The position numbers and the translations under genes were made by a program. A stretch of DNA of 32,360 nt from Pseudomonadota bacterium. Lineage in GTDB: Bacteria > Pseudomonadota > Gammaproteobacteria > UBA4575. Under the pieces are notes generated by a model. It saw nothing but the letters and a program-made list of their open reading frames with translations, was not told where the DNA came from and did no database searches. This document shows positions 1 through 10,359 of the stretch, piece after piece. The stretch covers positions 1 to 32,360 of the forward strand of contig VXPJ01000072.1 of NCBI GenBank assembly GCA_009839635.1, in the 5' to 3' direction. Position 1 is the stretch's first letter, and each line of letters starts with the position of its first letter.

Positions 1-663
1 CACATGGCAGGAATCCGGGATTTCAGGCAGCAGCTCCAGGGTCGTACCCAGGGCAGTCTCAAAATTGTGCAGGTTCCGGTTGTTGATTCCCAGCAGGCTT
101 GGTTCCATTGCAAGCGCGCGCTCAAGTTCTTCCCGGTCGTGCACCTCGATTAACACGTCCAGTCCCAGCTCTTTGGCCAGGGCATTTAGTTCTGCCATTT
201 TTTCATCTTCCAATGCTGCGACAATCAACAGCAGACAATCCGCACCAACGGCACGGGTCTCATGTACCTGGTAGTTGTCAATAATGAAATCCTTGCGCAG
301 GATAGGCAAGAAACAGGCCTTGCGGACCAGTTCCAGTATTGCACAGGAGCCTTTGAAGAAATGGCCGTCCGTCAGCACGGAAATGCAAGTGGCACCATTC
401 ATCTGGTAGCTGGCGGCAATCTGCATCGGGTCGAAATCCTCTCTCAGGATGCCACGGCTTGGCGAAGCTCGTTTGATCTCCGCAATGACACCCGGGCGCT
501 TTGCCAGTTCAGCGTTTCGCAGTGCAGACTCAAACCCTCTTGATGCCGGAGCTTCCCTGGCCCACTCCCGCATCGTTTCCTCGGGCATGTGCCGCTTGCG
601 TTCTGTCAGCTCATTTTTCTTGTGCTCGATGATTCTTGCAAGAATTTCAGGCTGCTCGGACAT
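1..663 (-). CDS. trpC: indole-3-glycerol phosphate synthase, 3' end truncated by window edge
   Basis: Reverse-strand reading from ATG at 663: MSEQPEILARIIEHKKNELTERKR...GVIAEIKRASPSRGILREDFDPMQIA...LRKDFIIDNYQV...LLLIVAAL...LIEVHDREELERAL...GINNRNLHNFET; typical TrpC motifs. Directly follows trpD. Confidence 0.95.
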   Translation of the reverse strand, partial: MSEQPEILARIIEHKKNELTERKRHMPEETMREWAREAPASRGFESALRNAELAKRPGVIAEIKRASPSRGILREDFDPMQIAASYQMNGATCISVLTDGHFFKGSCAILELVRKACFLPILRKDFIIDNYQVHETRAVGADCLLLIVAALEDEKMAELNALAKELGLDVLIEVHDREELERALAMEPSLLGINNRNLHNFETALGTTLELLPEIPDSCHV

Positions 664-665
664 TC

Positions 666-1697
666 TCAGATATCGTTTGTATATTCCACATACTGCTGAA
701 ATTTTTCCCTAGCCGCTCCACTGGACAAAACCGAGGTGGCCAGCTCCACACCTTCTGCCAGGGTTGAAGCCTTGTCACAGGCATACAGGGCTGCTCCGGC
801 ATTGAACCGGACGATTTCAGCCGCAGCATTCGTTTGGCCACTGAGAGCCGCCTGTACCATCGACAGGCTTTGCTGCGGATCCTGGACCGCAAGATCGTCC
901 AGGCCGTATTGCTGAATACCGAATTGCTGGGGGGAAATTGTGTAGCAGGTGATTTTTCCCTCTTTCAATTCGGCAACTTGCGTGCTGCCGCCAATGCTTA
1001 TTTCATCCAGACCGTCTTCAGCGTGCACGACCAGCACATGCCTGCTTCCGAGCCGTTGCAGCACCTGCGCGAGCGGCTCGACCCAGTGGCCGTCGAAGAC
1101 CCCCAATACTTGATTGGGCGCCCCCGCAGGATTCGTCAAGGGGCCCAGCAGGTTGAACATCGTCCGCATGCCCAGTTCCTTGCGCACACCCGCTGCATGC
1201 TTCATGGCACTGTGATGTGCAGGTGCGAACAGGAATCCGATGCCAAGCTCCTCGATGCACTGCGCTACCTGTTCAGGTGCCAGCATCAAGTTGGCTCCGG
1301 CAGTTTCCAGTACGTCTGCACTGCCACTTTTGCTCGATACCGAGCGGTTGCCATGCTTGGCCACCGAGCCTCCTCCTGCAGCCACTACAAATGCCGCTGC
1401 AGTGGATATGTTGAAAGTTCCCTTGGTATCACCCCCGGTGCCGCAGGTATCCACCAGGAAATCTGCAGAAGCTTTCACCTTCGTAGACAGCTCGCGCATC
1501 ACGGAGGCCGCGGCTGCGAGCTCTGTCACCGTTTCACCTTTTATGCGCAACGCTGCAAGAAGTGCGGCGATCTGTGCAGGAGTTGTGTTGCCGGACATGA
1601 CCTCACGCATGGTCGCCGTCATCTGCTCTTTGCTGAGATCCTGCCCTTCAATGACGGTTTGCAGGACCTGCTGAATGTTCAAGTCTTGTTTGCTCAT
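666..1697 (-). CDS. trpD: anthranilate phosphoribosyltransferase
   Basis: 343 aa ORF with [27 protein letters not shown] and [18 protein letters not shown] motifs; within the trp cluster. Confidence 0.97.
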   Translation of the reverse strand: MSKQDLNIQQVLQTVIEGQDLSKEQMTATMREVMSGNTTPAQIAALLAALRIKGETVTELAAAASVMRELSTKVKASADFLVDTCGTGGDTKGTFNISTAAAFVVAAGGGSVAKHGNRSVSSKSGSADVLETAGANLMLAPEQVAQCIEELGIGFLFAPAHHSAMKHAAGVRKELGMRTMFNLLGPLTNPAGAPNQVLGVFDGHWVEPLAQVLQRLGSRHVLVVHAEDGLDEISIGGSTQVAELKEGKITCYTISPQQFGIQQYGLDDLAVQDPQQSLSMVQAALSGQTNAAAEIVRFNAGAALYACDKASTLAEGVELATSVLSSGAAREKFQQYVEYTNDI

Positions 1698-1698
1698 G

Positions 1699-2283
1699 TC
1701 ATCTGTTCTGTTGAATGAAATTCGTCAACAAGTGATGTCCGAAGTCCGTCAGGATCGATTCCGGATGAAACTGCACCCCTTCCACAGCATGCCTTTTGTG
1801 ACGGACCCCCATAATCTCATCCACGTCACCGGAATCGGTCTGCGTCCAGGCGGTGACTTCCAGGCATTCAGGCACACTCGCTTTTTCAATCACCAGGGAA
1901 TGATAGCGTGTTGCGGTAAAGGGGTTGTCGCACTTTTCAAAAACGTGCGTGTTGTGGTGGAAAATCTCGGAGGTCTTGCCATGCATCACATCGTGTGCCC
2001 GGACTACTTTCCCGCCATAGACCTGACCGATGCTCTGGTGCCCAAGACAGACGCCCAGGATCGGGACCGTTTCACCCAATGCAGAAATGACATCCATGGA
2101 AATCCCCGCTTCATCGGGCGTGCACGGCCCCGGGGAAATAACAATGTGGTCCGGGCACATCGCCTTGATGCCCTCGATATCAATCTGGTCATTGCGCACA
2201 ACCTTGACCTCTTCACCGATTTCCCCCAGGTACTGCACCAGGTTGTAGGTGAAAGAATCATAGTTGTCGATCATCAGTATCAT
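1699..2283 (-). CDS. trpG: anthranilate synthase component II (glutamine amidotransferase)
   Basis: 194 aa; [30 protein letters not shown] catalytic Cys motif, GVQFHPESI. Confidence 0.96.
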   Translation of the reverse strand: MILMIDNYDSFTYNLVQYLGEIGEEVKVVRNDQIDIEGIKAMCPDHIVISPGPCTPDEAGISMDVISALGETVPILGVCLGHQSIGQVYGGKVVRAHDVMHGKTSEIFHHNTHVFEKCDNPFTATRYHSLVIEKASVPECLEVTAWTQTDSGDVDEIMGVRHKRHAVEGVQFHPESILTDFGHHLLTNFIQQNR

Positions 2284-2314
2284 GGCAGTTCCGGATTATA
2301 ATCAATGGCAGGGC

Positions 2315-3781
2315 TTAAACGATCGATTTCGCAATCTGGGCAGCCCTCATCAGGGCTCCTGCCTTGTTGTTGGTTTCATCCCACTCATTGTCAGGCACCG
2401 AATCATGCACGATTCCCGCCCCTGCCTGAATGTAAAGTTTCTGGTCCTTGATGACTGCGGTGCGGATCGCGATCGCCGTATCCATGTTCCCGTCCCAGGA
2501 AATGTACCCGACCGCCCCCGAGTAGACGCCTCTTTTCACGGGCTCAAACTCGTTGACGATTTCCATGGCACGGATTTTGGGTGCACCGCTCACCGTGCCT
2601 GCAGGGAACACCGCCCGGATGACATCGATGGCATCGAACGGCTCTTTCAGTTTCCCGGTAACATTCGAGACGATGTGCATGACATGCGAATAGCGTTCAA
2701 TGATCATCTTGTCCGTCAGGGTGACCGACCCGGTCTCTGCTACCTTGCCAACATCATTGCGCCCGAGGTCGATCAGCATCAGATGCTCGGCCAGTTCCTT
2801 GGGGTCTTGCAGTAATTCCTGTTCGATCTTCCTGTCATGATCGTGGTCTTTCCCTCTTGGCCTGGTTCCGGCAATCGGGCGTACCGTGATCTCGCCGTCC
2901 TCAAGGCGCACCAGGACTTCAGGGGAGGAACCCACTATCTGGAAATCGCCCATGTCCAGGTAGTACATGTAGGGAGAGGGGTTGAGGCTGCGCAATCCCC
3001 GGTACAGATTGATCGGCGGGTCTTCAAACACGGCGCTTTGCCGTTGCGATAGCACGACCTGCATGACGTCTCCCGCGCGGATGTACTCACGCGTACGTTC
3101 CACCGCCTGCTTGAAGGCACTCTCGGAAAATTCGGGAGTAAAGTTGATCGGCTGCCCTTGGGCGCAAGTACCAGCCGGGACGGGCGCGGGCTCTCGCAGG
3201 GTCCGCATCAGATCATCCAGGCGCTTCTGGCCCTTTTGAAAAGCCTGCTCATCACCCGGGTCCGCATGCACAATCAAGAACACCTTGCCACTCAAATTGT
3301 CAAAGACAACCACCTCCCTTGACACCATCAGGAAGATATCCGGTGTTCCCAGGGTATCCGTCTTGGTGATGCCCGCCAGCCTTGGCTCGATATACTTTAC
3401 CGTGTCGTAGCCGAAGTACCCTACCAGGCCCCCCGTAAAACGGGGCAGCTCGGGAATGTCGGGCACGCGAAACTGGCGCTTGAACTCGCGGATCCAGGCG
3501 AGCGGATCCTTGCTCCGTACTGATTTTTTTGTGCGGGTGCCCTGCTCGTGCAGAATCTCCTCGCCGAGGATTTTGATTCGCTCTTCACACGACAGGCCAA
3601 TGACAGAGTACCGCCCCCAATTTTCTCCGCCCTGAACGGATTCAAACAGGTAGGTGTATGGCCGGTTGGCCAGCTTCAGGTATGCGCGTAACGGGGTATA
3701 GAGATCTGCCAGGACTTCCCTCAACAGCGGGATATGGGTATATCCCTGCTTTTTCAGCGCCTCAAACTCGGTGAGTTGCAC
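2315..3781 (-). CDS. trpE: anthranilate synthase component I
   Basis: 488 aa; chorismate-binding enzyme motifs PSPYMYYLDMGDFQIVGSSPE, RPIAGTRPRG, DLGRNDVGKV, FPAGTVSGAPKIRAMEI, QAGAGIVHDS. Confidence 0.97.
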   Translation of the reverse strand: MQLTEFEALKKQGYTHIPLLREVLADLYTPLRAYLKLANRPYTYLFESVQGGENWGRYSVIGLSCEERIKILGEEILHEQGTRTKKSVRSKDPLAWIREFKRQFRVPDIPELPRFTGGLVGYFGYDTVKYIEPRLAGITKTDTLGTPDIFLMVSREVVVFDNLSGKVFLIVHADPGDEQAFQKGQKRLDDLMRTLREPAPVPAGTCAQGQPINFTPEFSESAFKQAVERTREYIRAGDVMQVVLSQRQSAVFEDPPINLYRGLRSLNPSPYMYYLDMGDFQIVGSSPEVLVRLEDGEITVRPIAGTRPRGKDHDHDRKIEQELLQDPKELAEHLMLIDLGRNDVGKVAETGSVTLTDKMIIERYSHVMHIVSNVTGKLKEPFDAIDVIRAVFPAGTVSGAPKIRAMEIVNEFEPVKRGVYSGAVGYISWDGNMDTAIAIRTAVIKDQKLYIQAGAGIVHDSVPDNEWDETNNKAGALMRAAQIAKSIV

Positions 3782-3827
3782 GTCATCTCCAGGGTGTCAG
3801 TTGAGGGTGTTTGAAAGGAGGGCAGGC

Positions 3828-4499
3828 CTATGCCGCAGCTGCCAGTTGCTGGCGCATTTCCGAAATGGTTTGCGCATAATCGGATGCGCCGAAAATCGCG
3901 GAGCCCGCCACAAAGGTATCGGCGCCCGCTGACTTGATATCTGCGATGTTGTCCACTTTCACGCCCCCGTCCACTTCCAGGCGAACCGAAAGACCCGAAC
4001 GATCAAGCAACTCCCTGGCCGTCCTGATCTTGTCCAGGACCGACGGGATGAATTTCTGGCCCCCGAATCCCGGGTTGACCGACATCAGCAGGACCATGTC
4101 AATTTTCTCCAGCACATAGTCCAGCACATCCAGAGGCGTGGCAGGATTGAATACCAGGCCCGACTTGCACCCCAGGTCCCGGACCAGTTGCAGGCTCCGG
4201 TCTATATGCTCGGATGCCTCGGGATGAAACGTGATGTAGCTTGCTCCGGCGGCCGCAAAACTGGTGATGATCGGGTCCACCGGCTTGACCATCAGGTGCA
4301 CGTCGATCGGTGCCTCGATGCCATAGCTGCGCAGCGCCTCGCACACCACCGGGCCAAACGTCAGGTTTGGCACGTAGTGATTGTCCATCACGTCAAGATG
4401 TATGATGTCCGCCCCGGCATCCAGCACGGTCGCAACATCTTCACCGAGACGCGCGAGGTCGGCCGATAGTATCGAGGGTGCAATCCAGTCAGTCTGCAT
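3828..4499 (-). CDS. rpe: ribulose-phosphate 3-epimerase
   Basis: Starts [22 protein letters not shown] (ATG at 4499); [42 protein letters not shown]. The longer ORF (to 4616) is probably a spurious N-terminal extension. Confidence 0.95.
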   Translation of the reverse strand: MQTDWIAPSILSADLARLGEDVATVLDAGADIIHLDVMDNHYVPNLTFGPVVCEALRSYGIEAPIDVHLMVKPVDPIITSFAAAGASYITFHPEASEHIDRSLQLVRDLGCKSGLVFNPATPLDVLDYVLEKIDMVLLMSVNPGFGGQKFIPSVLDKIRTARELLDRSGLSVRLEVDGGVKVDNIADIKSAGADTFVAGSAIFGASDYAQTISEMRQQLAAAA

Positions 4500-4722
4500 G
4501 GTTCCAAACGCTCGTTTCAGGGAACAGCACTTTAGCCTATAACCATGTAATTTGCAGCCCGGTTCCAGTAAACTCTGCCTGTTCGTCGTCTGTCGCTTCC
4601 CGCGCGGGTAAGCCACAGCAAAGAGAACGCAAAAATGGATTTGCCGGCATACTACCGACCTGCTGCCCCCTACCCAGCCTGCCGCATGGCTAGCGAAGCA
4701 GGGCCAAGCCCGGGCTCTTGCC

Positions 4723-5952
4723 GTGCTTAACCTGATCTGGCTCAGCTTTTTTATCGCCGGCTTCCTCAGCTGTCTCTACCAGGCCCTCGTACTGGACAAC
4801 GGCGCGATATTTGCGCAAGTCATCCAGGCCACCTTTGACATGGCTGCACTGAGCGTTGAGATTGCACTGGGGCTCATCGGGGTCCTCTGCCTGTGGCTGG
4901 GATTTTTCACCATCGCGGAACGTGCCGGTTTCGTGGACCTCCTGGCCAAGCTGTTTCGCCCCCTGTTCAGGCATCTCATGCCCGAGGTGCCAAGCAACCA
5001 CCCTGCAATCGGCTCCATCACCATGAACATGGCGGCGAACATGCTGGGCCTCGACAATGCGGCTACCCCGCTGGGGCTGAAGGCCATGCAGGATCTGCAA
5101 CAGCTCAATCCGAACAAAACCATCGCAAGCAATGCACAGATTCTTTTTCTTGTGCTGAACACCTCGTCCGTGACCCTGCTGCCAGTGACAATCTTCTTGT
5201 TTCGTGCACAGCAGGGATCCGAGGATCCGGCGGCCGTTTTTATTCCGATCCTGCTGGCAACAACCGCATCGACTCTGGCCGGCCTGCTGCTGGTTGCCTA
5301 TATCCAGGGCCTGAACTTGCTCAACAAGACCGTGCTGTCGTACCTGGCAGGACTGGGGTTTTTGATCCTGTTGCTGCTTGGTTTCCTGCTGAATGGTCCT
5401 CCCGGCGAGCTGACTGCCCGTTCGAGTCAGCTGGGCAACCTTCTGCTGTTGCTGGTGATTATTTCCTTTCTGGTGCTGGGCTATGCGCGCAAGGTCAACG
5501 TATACGACGCCTTTGTCGACGGGGCCAAACAGGGCTTTGATGTTGCCGTGAAAATAATTCCCTACCTGGTGGCGATGCTTGTGGCCATCGGGGTGTTGCG
5601 CGCCAGCCAGGTCCTAGATCATGTATTGGCAATCATTGCGCAGGTGCTGGGCGTTTTCGGACTGAACACGGACTTTGTCGCGGCCCTGCCCACGGCCCTG
5701 ATGCGGCCTTTCTCGGGCAGTGGAGCCCGTGCAATGATGCTGGAAACCATGAATACCTACGGGGTCGATTCATTCGCCGCCAATCTCGCCGCCACCATCC
5801 AGGGCAGCACGGAAACGACATTTTATGTACTGGCTGTCTACTTTGGCAGCGTTGGCATACAGCGTGTGCGACACGCCATCGGCTGTGGCCTGTTTGCGGA
5901 TCTGGCAGGCGTCACGGCCGCCATTGCCGTCGGGTACTGGTTCTTTGCCTGA
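4723..5952 (+). CDS. SpmA/SpmB-like (nucleoside-recognition/gate domain) membrane protein, fused
   Basis: 409 aa with GTG start. N-half: [65 protein letters not shown] (SpmA-like). C-half: [29 protein letters not shown]...[14 protein letters not shown]...[15 protein letters not shown] (SpmB-like). Confidence 0.88.
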   Translation: MLNLIWLSFFIAGFLSCLYQALVLDNGAIFAQVIQATFDMAALSVEIALGLIGVLCLWLGFFTIAERAGFVDLLAKLFRPLFRHLMPEVPSNHPAIGSITMNMAANMLGLDNAATPLGLKAMQDLQQLNPNKTIASNAQILFLVLNTSSVTLLPVTIFLFRAQQGSEDPAAVFIPILLATTASTLAGLLLVAYIQGLNLLNKTVLSYLAGLGFLILLLLGFLLNGPPGELTARSSQLGNLLLLLVIISFLVLGYARKVNVYDAFVDGAKQGFDVAVKIIPYLVAMLVAIGVLRASQVLDHVLAIIAQVLGVFGLNTDFVAALPTALMRPFSGSGARAMMLETMNTYGVDSFAANLAATIQGSTETTFYVLAVYFGSVGIQRVRHAIGCGLFADLAGVTAAIAVGYWFFA

Positions 5953-5977
5953 TGCGATAGCCCAGGGATCTGGCCTT

Positions 5978-6973
5978 CTAGTCCTTCAGTAGCCGCACCA
6001 GGACCCGGCCCCGGATTTCATTCTTCAAAAGCTTTTCGAACACCTCCGGCAAATCCTCCAGACCTGCGGTTCGCGTATGAATCCTGGAGATATGCTCAGG
6101 ACAAAGGTCGCTGCCAAGGCGCTGCCAGATCTGTTTTCGCAAGTCCTGCGGGCAATTGGAGGAGCTTACGCCCAGCAAGTTTACCCCGCGGATGATGAAC
6201 GGCATCGTCGACAGCCGAAACCCGGTGCCTCCGGCGATGCCCACGCTCACCACGTTGCCCCAGGGCTTGGTCGCACGCACCAGGCTGCTCAAGGTCTCCC
6301 CGCCGACATTGTCGATGGCACCGGCCCAGCGGGCCTTCTCCAGCATGCCCCCGCCAGACTCCACCCAGTCGCGGCCCACGACCTTGTCCGCCCCAAGTTC
6401 ATGCAGGTAGTCTTGTGCTTGCGGGGACCCCGTGACCGCGGTGACTTCGTGACCGAGCTTGTGCAAGAGATCGATTGCAAAACTCCCGACTCCCCCGCTG
6501 GCACCTGTTACGACCACGGGCCCATCGACCGCCTGCTGGTGATTTTGCTGCATCAGATGGATGCACAATGCGGCTGTAAAGCCTGCCGTTCCAATCACCA
6601 TGGCCTGGTCCAGGCGCAATCGGGCAGGCAGCGGCACGACCCAGCCAGCAGGAATTCGCGCATATTCTGCATAGCCCCCGTCGTGGACTTCACTCAGACC
6701 GCTGCCGTTCGCAATGACCGGGTCGTCCTGCGAAAACAGGGGGCTGGACGATTGCACCACCTCGCCAGCCAGGTCGATACCACCTACCAGGGGTGATTTC
6801 CTGAGAATTTTTGATTTCCCGGTTGCCGCCAGCGCATCCTTGTAATTCACGCTGGAGTAATGTACGCGGATCACGACATCACCTGCGGACAGCTGCTCCA
6901 GCGCCAGCGACTCGGTTCCCGCATGTGTTCCGCTTTCGTCTGCGTGAATACGGAATGCGGAGAACTTTTCCAT
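5978..6973 (-). CDS. AcuI/YhdH-type NADPH-dependent quinone oxidoreductase / acrylyl-CoA reductase family (MDR)
   Basis: MEKFSAFRIHADESG...VHYSSVNYKDALAATGKSKILRKSPLVGGIDLAGEV...VVTGASGGVGSFAIDLLHKLGHEVTAVTGS; matches the YhdH/AcuI pattern. An alternative TTG start at 6991 is possible. Confidence 0.88.
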   Translation of the reverse strand: MEKFSAFRIHADESGTHAGTESLALEQLSAGDVVIRVHYSSVNYKDALAATGKSKILRKSPLVGGIDLAGEVVQSSSPLFSQDDPVIANGSGLSEVHDGGYAEYARIPAGWVVPLPARLRLDQAMVIGTAGFTAALCIHLMQQNHQQAVDGPVVVTGASGGVGSFAIDLLHKLGHEVTAVTGSPQAQDYLHELGADKVVGRDWVESGGGMLEKARWAGAIDNVGGETLSSLVRATKPWGNVVSVGIAGGTGFRLSTMPFIIRGVNLLGVSSSNCPQDLRKQIWQRLGSDLCPEHISRIHTRTAGLEDLPEVFEKLLKNEIRGRVLVRLLKD

Positions 6974-6997
6974 GGAATGCGGCTGGCTCAATGCAGG

Positions 6998-8119
6998 CTA
7001 CAGTCTTGAAAACAATTGCTCGGCCCGGTCCCGGGTGTTCTCACCGGGGGGGGCGAGCACGCAAAAGTGCCCCATTTTGCGACCTGGGCGCGCCTGCGTT
7101 TTGCCATACAGGTGCAGCTTGACACGGGGATCCTCGATGAGGTCATTCCAGCGAGGCTCGCCCCGCTGCCAAAGGTCTCCCAGCAGGTTCACCATGGTCA
7201 CGGCACTGTGTGCGACGGTACTGCCCAGGGACAAGCCGCAGACCGCACGTACCTGCTGCTCGAACTGCGACGTATAACAGGCATCGATCGTGTAATGCCC
7301 GCTGTTGTGGGTGCGCGGTGCCATCTCATTGAAATAGAGATTGTTGCTTTTGTCGACAAAGTACTCGATGGCCAGCACACCGCAGTAATCCAGATCCTCT
7401 GCGATCTTGCTTGCGTGGGACCTGGCCAAATCCTGAATCGCTTCGTCCACGCTTGCCGGGGCCGTGCTGGTGAACAGTATGCCGTTGCGGTGGACGTTTT
7501 CAGCAATCCCGAAAAAACTTGTTTCACCCGCAGAAGAGCGTGCCAGCACGCTGGATATTTCTGTCTGCAGATCGATCCGTTTCTCCAGGATGCACTCGGC
7601 CTTGTCCAGGCCCTCCCATGCCTCGATGGCCTGATCGATACTGCCCACGGTGGCCTGGCCCTTGCCGTCGTAGCCGAAACGGGCGGTCTTGAGAATCAGG
7701 TCAGAACCAATTTTTTCAAAGGCTTGCCGGATGTCCTGATCGCTGCACACCGGCTGAAACGCAGTACAGGGAATGCCCAGTGACTGGACATGCTGTTTCT
7801 CCCGGATCCGGCTTTGTGCGATGCCCACTGCATCCGGGCTCGGGTAAACGCGGCACTCGCCCTGCAGGTACTGCAGCGCCTGTGCCGGCACATTTTCGAA
7901 TTCCGTGGTGACCACGGAGCATTCCCGCGCCAGTTCGTCCAGCGCCCGCTCATCGTCATAGTCCGCCTGTAGATGCACCTGGGCAATTTCCCCGGCGGGG
8001 CTGGCGGGGCTGGGATCCAGCACGATCACGCGGTAGCCCATGGCTGTCGCGGCGTGGACAAACATGCGCCCGAGCTGGCCACCCCCCAGCATACCAAGTG
8101 TGGCACCTGGCAAAACCAT
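6998..8119 (-). CDS. purK: 5-(carboxyamino)imidazole ribonucleotide synthase
   Basis: 373 aa ATP-grasp; GATLGMLGGGQLGRMFVHAATAMGYRVIVLDP, FNEMAPRTHNSGHYTIDAC; adjacent to purE. Confidence 0.96.
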   Translation of the reverse strand: MVLPGATLGMLGGGQLGRMFVHAATAMGYRVIVLDPSPASPAGEIAQVHLQADYDDERALDELARECSVVTTEFENVPAQALQYLQGECRVYPSPDAVGIAQSRIREKQHVQSLGIPCTAFQPVCSDQDIRQAFEKIGSDLILKTARFGYDGKGQATVGSIDQAIEAWEGLDKAECILEKRIDLQTEISSVLARSSAGETSFFGIAENVHRNGILFTSTAPASVDEAIQDLARSHASKIAEDLDYCGVLAIEYFVDKSNNLYFNEMAPRTHNSGHYTIDACYTSQFEQQVRAVCGLSLGSTVAHSAVTMVNLLGDLWQRGEPRWNDLIEDPRVKLHLYGKTQARPGRKMGHFCVLAPPGENTRDRAEQLFSRL

Positions 8120-8120
8120 T

Positions 8121-8609
8121 TCAGTCCGGCAAACGGGCCGCTAGCACCTTGGAGGTCTGCTCTTTGCGAAACTCATCAAGCCTTGCTTTCAGATCCGTGT
8201 CTTCACCGGCCAAAATGGAAACCGCAAAAAGCCCGGCATTTGCCGCACCGGCCTCGCCGATGGCAAATGTTGCAACGGGTATGCCCTTGGGCATCTGTAC
8301 GATCGAGTACAACGAGTCCTGCCCGGAGAGGTGCTTGCCTGGAACCGGGACTCCGAGAACCGGGACGGGAGTCATTGCAGCCACCATCCCGGGTAAATGG
8401 GCGGCACCGCCTGCACCGGCAATGATGCACCGGATACCGCGCGAGGATGCAGACTGCGAGAACTCCGCCATCAAATCCGGGGTTCGGTGTGCAGAAATCA
8501 CGCGCTTCTCGTACAATATGCCAAACTGGTCCAGAATGGCTGCGGCTGCGTGCATGACCGACCAGTCGCTACTGCTCCCCATGATCAGGCTTACTGTTGG
8601 ATTGGCCAT
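8121..8609 (-). CDS. purE: 5-(carboxyamino)imidazole ribonucleotide mutase
   Basis: Starts [26 protein letters not shown] (ATG at 8609); [30 protein letters not shown]. Confidence 0.96.
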   Translation of the reverse strand: MANPTVSLIMGSSSDWSVMHAAAAILDQFGILYEKRVISAHRTPDLMAEFSQSASSRGIRCIIAGAGGAAHLPGMVAAMTPVPVLGVPVPGKHLSGQDSLYSIVQMPKGIPVATFAIGEAGAANAGLFAVSILAGEDTDLKARLDEFRKEQTSKVLAARLPD

Positions 8610-8713
8610 TACGTCTGTTCCCCCGTACGGATTATGGAAACAAACGCGCATTTTGGCTGAGACAGGTAAATAAAACCAGTGTGCGCTGGACAATTGGCTG
8701 CCGAAATCCCGAA

Positions 8714-9598
8714 ATGCTGACAGAACCCGGGTTGAAATCCCTGAAAAAGATCTATCAGGGCAAGGTTCGAGACATTTACGAGGTCGATGGCAGGCACTGG
8801 CTGATCGTGGCCAGTGATCGTATCTCCGCCTTCGATGTGATTTTGCCCGACCCGATTCCCGGAAAAGGCATTGTGCTTACCACGATGTCCAACTTCTGGT
8901 TTCAGCGGTTTGAAAACCTGGTGGACAACCACCTCAGCGAAATCCCTCTTGAAGCCGTCATCAAAGACGAGCAGGAACTAAGGGTCCTTGCAGGGCGCAG
9001 CGTTGTCGTGCAAAAGCTCAAGGCACTGCCATTCGAAGCCATCGTACGGGGCTACGTCATCGGCTCAGGCTGGAAGGAATACCAGCAGACCGGCATGATC
9101 TGCGGAGTGCCCTTGCCCGAAAATCTGAAACTGGCGCAGGCGCTCGAAGAGCCTATCTTCACACCGTCTACCAAGGCCAGGGTCGGGGAACACGACATCA
9201 ACGTGCGCTTCGAGGAGGTCGTCAAGCTGGTCGGCAAAGACATTGCCGGGCGCGTGCGGGATATCAGCATACAGATTTACCGGCATGCGGCCGAATATGC
9301 CTGGCAGCGCGGCATCATCGTTGCGGACACGAAATTTGAATTCGGCCTGGACAGTCAGGAGAACATCGTCTTGATGGACGAGTTGCTGACTTCGGACTCG
9401 TCACGATTCTGGCCAAGGGATTCCTATGTTCCGGGCAAAAATCCGAAAAGCCTCGACAAGCAGTATGTGCGTGACTATCTCGAAACGCTGGACTGGAACA
9501 AGCAGAAACCGGGGCCCCGATTGCCCAAAGAAGTGATCGAGAACACCAGCAAGAAATACCGGGAAGCCTGCGAGCAGTTAACCGGGGTCAGGCTCTGA
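8714..9598 (+). CDS. purC: phosphoribosylaminoimidazole-succinocarboxamide synthase (longer ~294 aa, yeast-like type)
   Basis: [56 protein letters not shown]...[17 protein letters not shown]...[10 protein letters not shown]...[15 protein letters not shown]. The upstream in-frame extension to 8597 is unlikely. Confidence 0.96.
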   Translation: MLTEPGLKSLKKIYQGKVRDIYEVDGRHWLIVASDRISAFDVILPDPIPGKGIVLTTMSNFWFQRFENLVDNHLSEIPLEAVIKDEQELRVLAGRSVVVQKLKALPFEAIVRGYVIGSGWKEYQQTGMICGVPLPENLKLAQALEEPIFTPSTKARVGEHDINVRFEEVVKLVGKDIAGRVRDISIQIYRHAAEYAWQRGIIVADTKFEFGLDSQENIVLMDELLTSDSSRFWPRDSYVPGKNPKSLDKQYVRDYLETLDWNKQKPGPRLPKEVIENTSKKYREACEQLTGVRL

Positions 9599-9611
9599 TC
9601 ATTGCATCATC

Positions 9612-10298
9612 ATGACCCCGCGCAAAGGAATATTCATCACGGGCACAGACACCGACGCCGGCAAGACCTATGTCGGCACACAGATCGTAAGCTTGCTGCA
9701 CCAGGACAAGATCAATGCCGTACCCCGAAAACCCGTCGAATCCGGATGCAAACGGGTAGGCGATGAACTGGTACCGCAAGATGCGGTTCAGTACTACGAG
9801 GCAGCCAACCGGAAATTCGCGCTCTCGGAGCTCTGTCCCTTTCGCTTCGAGCCTGCGATCTCGCCACAACGTGCAGCACGCCTAGCCCACCAACCCGTTT
9901 ACACAGAAGAATTGCATGCAAAATGCATACAGGGCACCGGGCGCGATGATTTTCTTGTCGTCGAAGGCGCGGGGGGATTTTATTCGCCGCTTTGCGAAGA
10001 CGGCACGAACGCAAGTCTTGCCAAACGACTCGGCCTGCCTGTTTTGCTGGTTGCGAATGACAAACTTGGCTGCATCAACCATGTCTTGCTGACCGTCGAG
10101 GCGATTCATTCCCACGGGCTGTCGGTATGTGCCGTGATCCTGAGTCAAACGAGTGCGGGTGACACTCCCGTCATGGACAACTGCGAAGATCTGGGCCTGC
10201 TGCTCGAGGTGCCGCTTTTCAGCTTTTTCCACCAGGAAAGGCTACAGGAGGCCACAGACAAAGCCACCCTCATCCTGCAGACAGTTAGGCGCCATTAA
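9612..10298 (+). CDS. bioD: dethiobiotin synthase
   Basis: 228 aa; GIFITGTDTDAGKTYVGTQIV P-loop, KPVESGCK, VVEGAGGFYSPL. Confidence 0.93.
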   Translation: MTPRKGIFITGTDTDAGKTYVGTQIVSLLHQDKINAVPRKPVESGCKRVGDELVPQDAVQYYEAANRKFALSELCPFRFEPAISPQRAARLAHQPVYTEELHAKCIQGTGRDDFLVVEGAGGFYSPLCEDGTNASLAKRLGLPVLLVANDKLGCINHVLLTVEAIHSHGLSVCAVILSQTSAGDTPVMDNCEDLGLLLEVPLFSFFHQERLQEATDKATLILQTVRRH

Positions 10299-10317
10299 AA
10301 AAGGGATCGCGACCCTT
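10296..10317 (-). terminator. Rho-independent terminator for amtB
   Basis: On the minus strand AAGGG-TCGCGAT-CCCTT is followed by a T-run (plus strand reads TTAAAAAAGGGATCGCGACCCTT), just downstream of the amtB stop. Confidence 0.7.
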
Positions 10318-10359
10318 GTCCGCGACCCCTTCTGTTCCCGATACGGCCCCTCAGCGGGA

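Noticed and set aside
834-1718. 294-aa + strand ORF antisense to trpD
   Set aside because: Shadow ORF opposite a canonical trpD.
4635-4730. 31-codon + strand ORF ([31 protein letters not shown]) overlapping the GTG start of the SpmAB-like gene
   Set aside because: Could be a translationally coupled upstream ORF, but it has no good SD and no recognisable homology by eye; too weak to claim.
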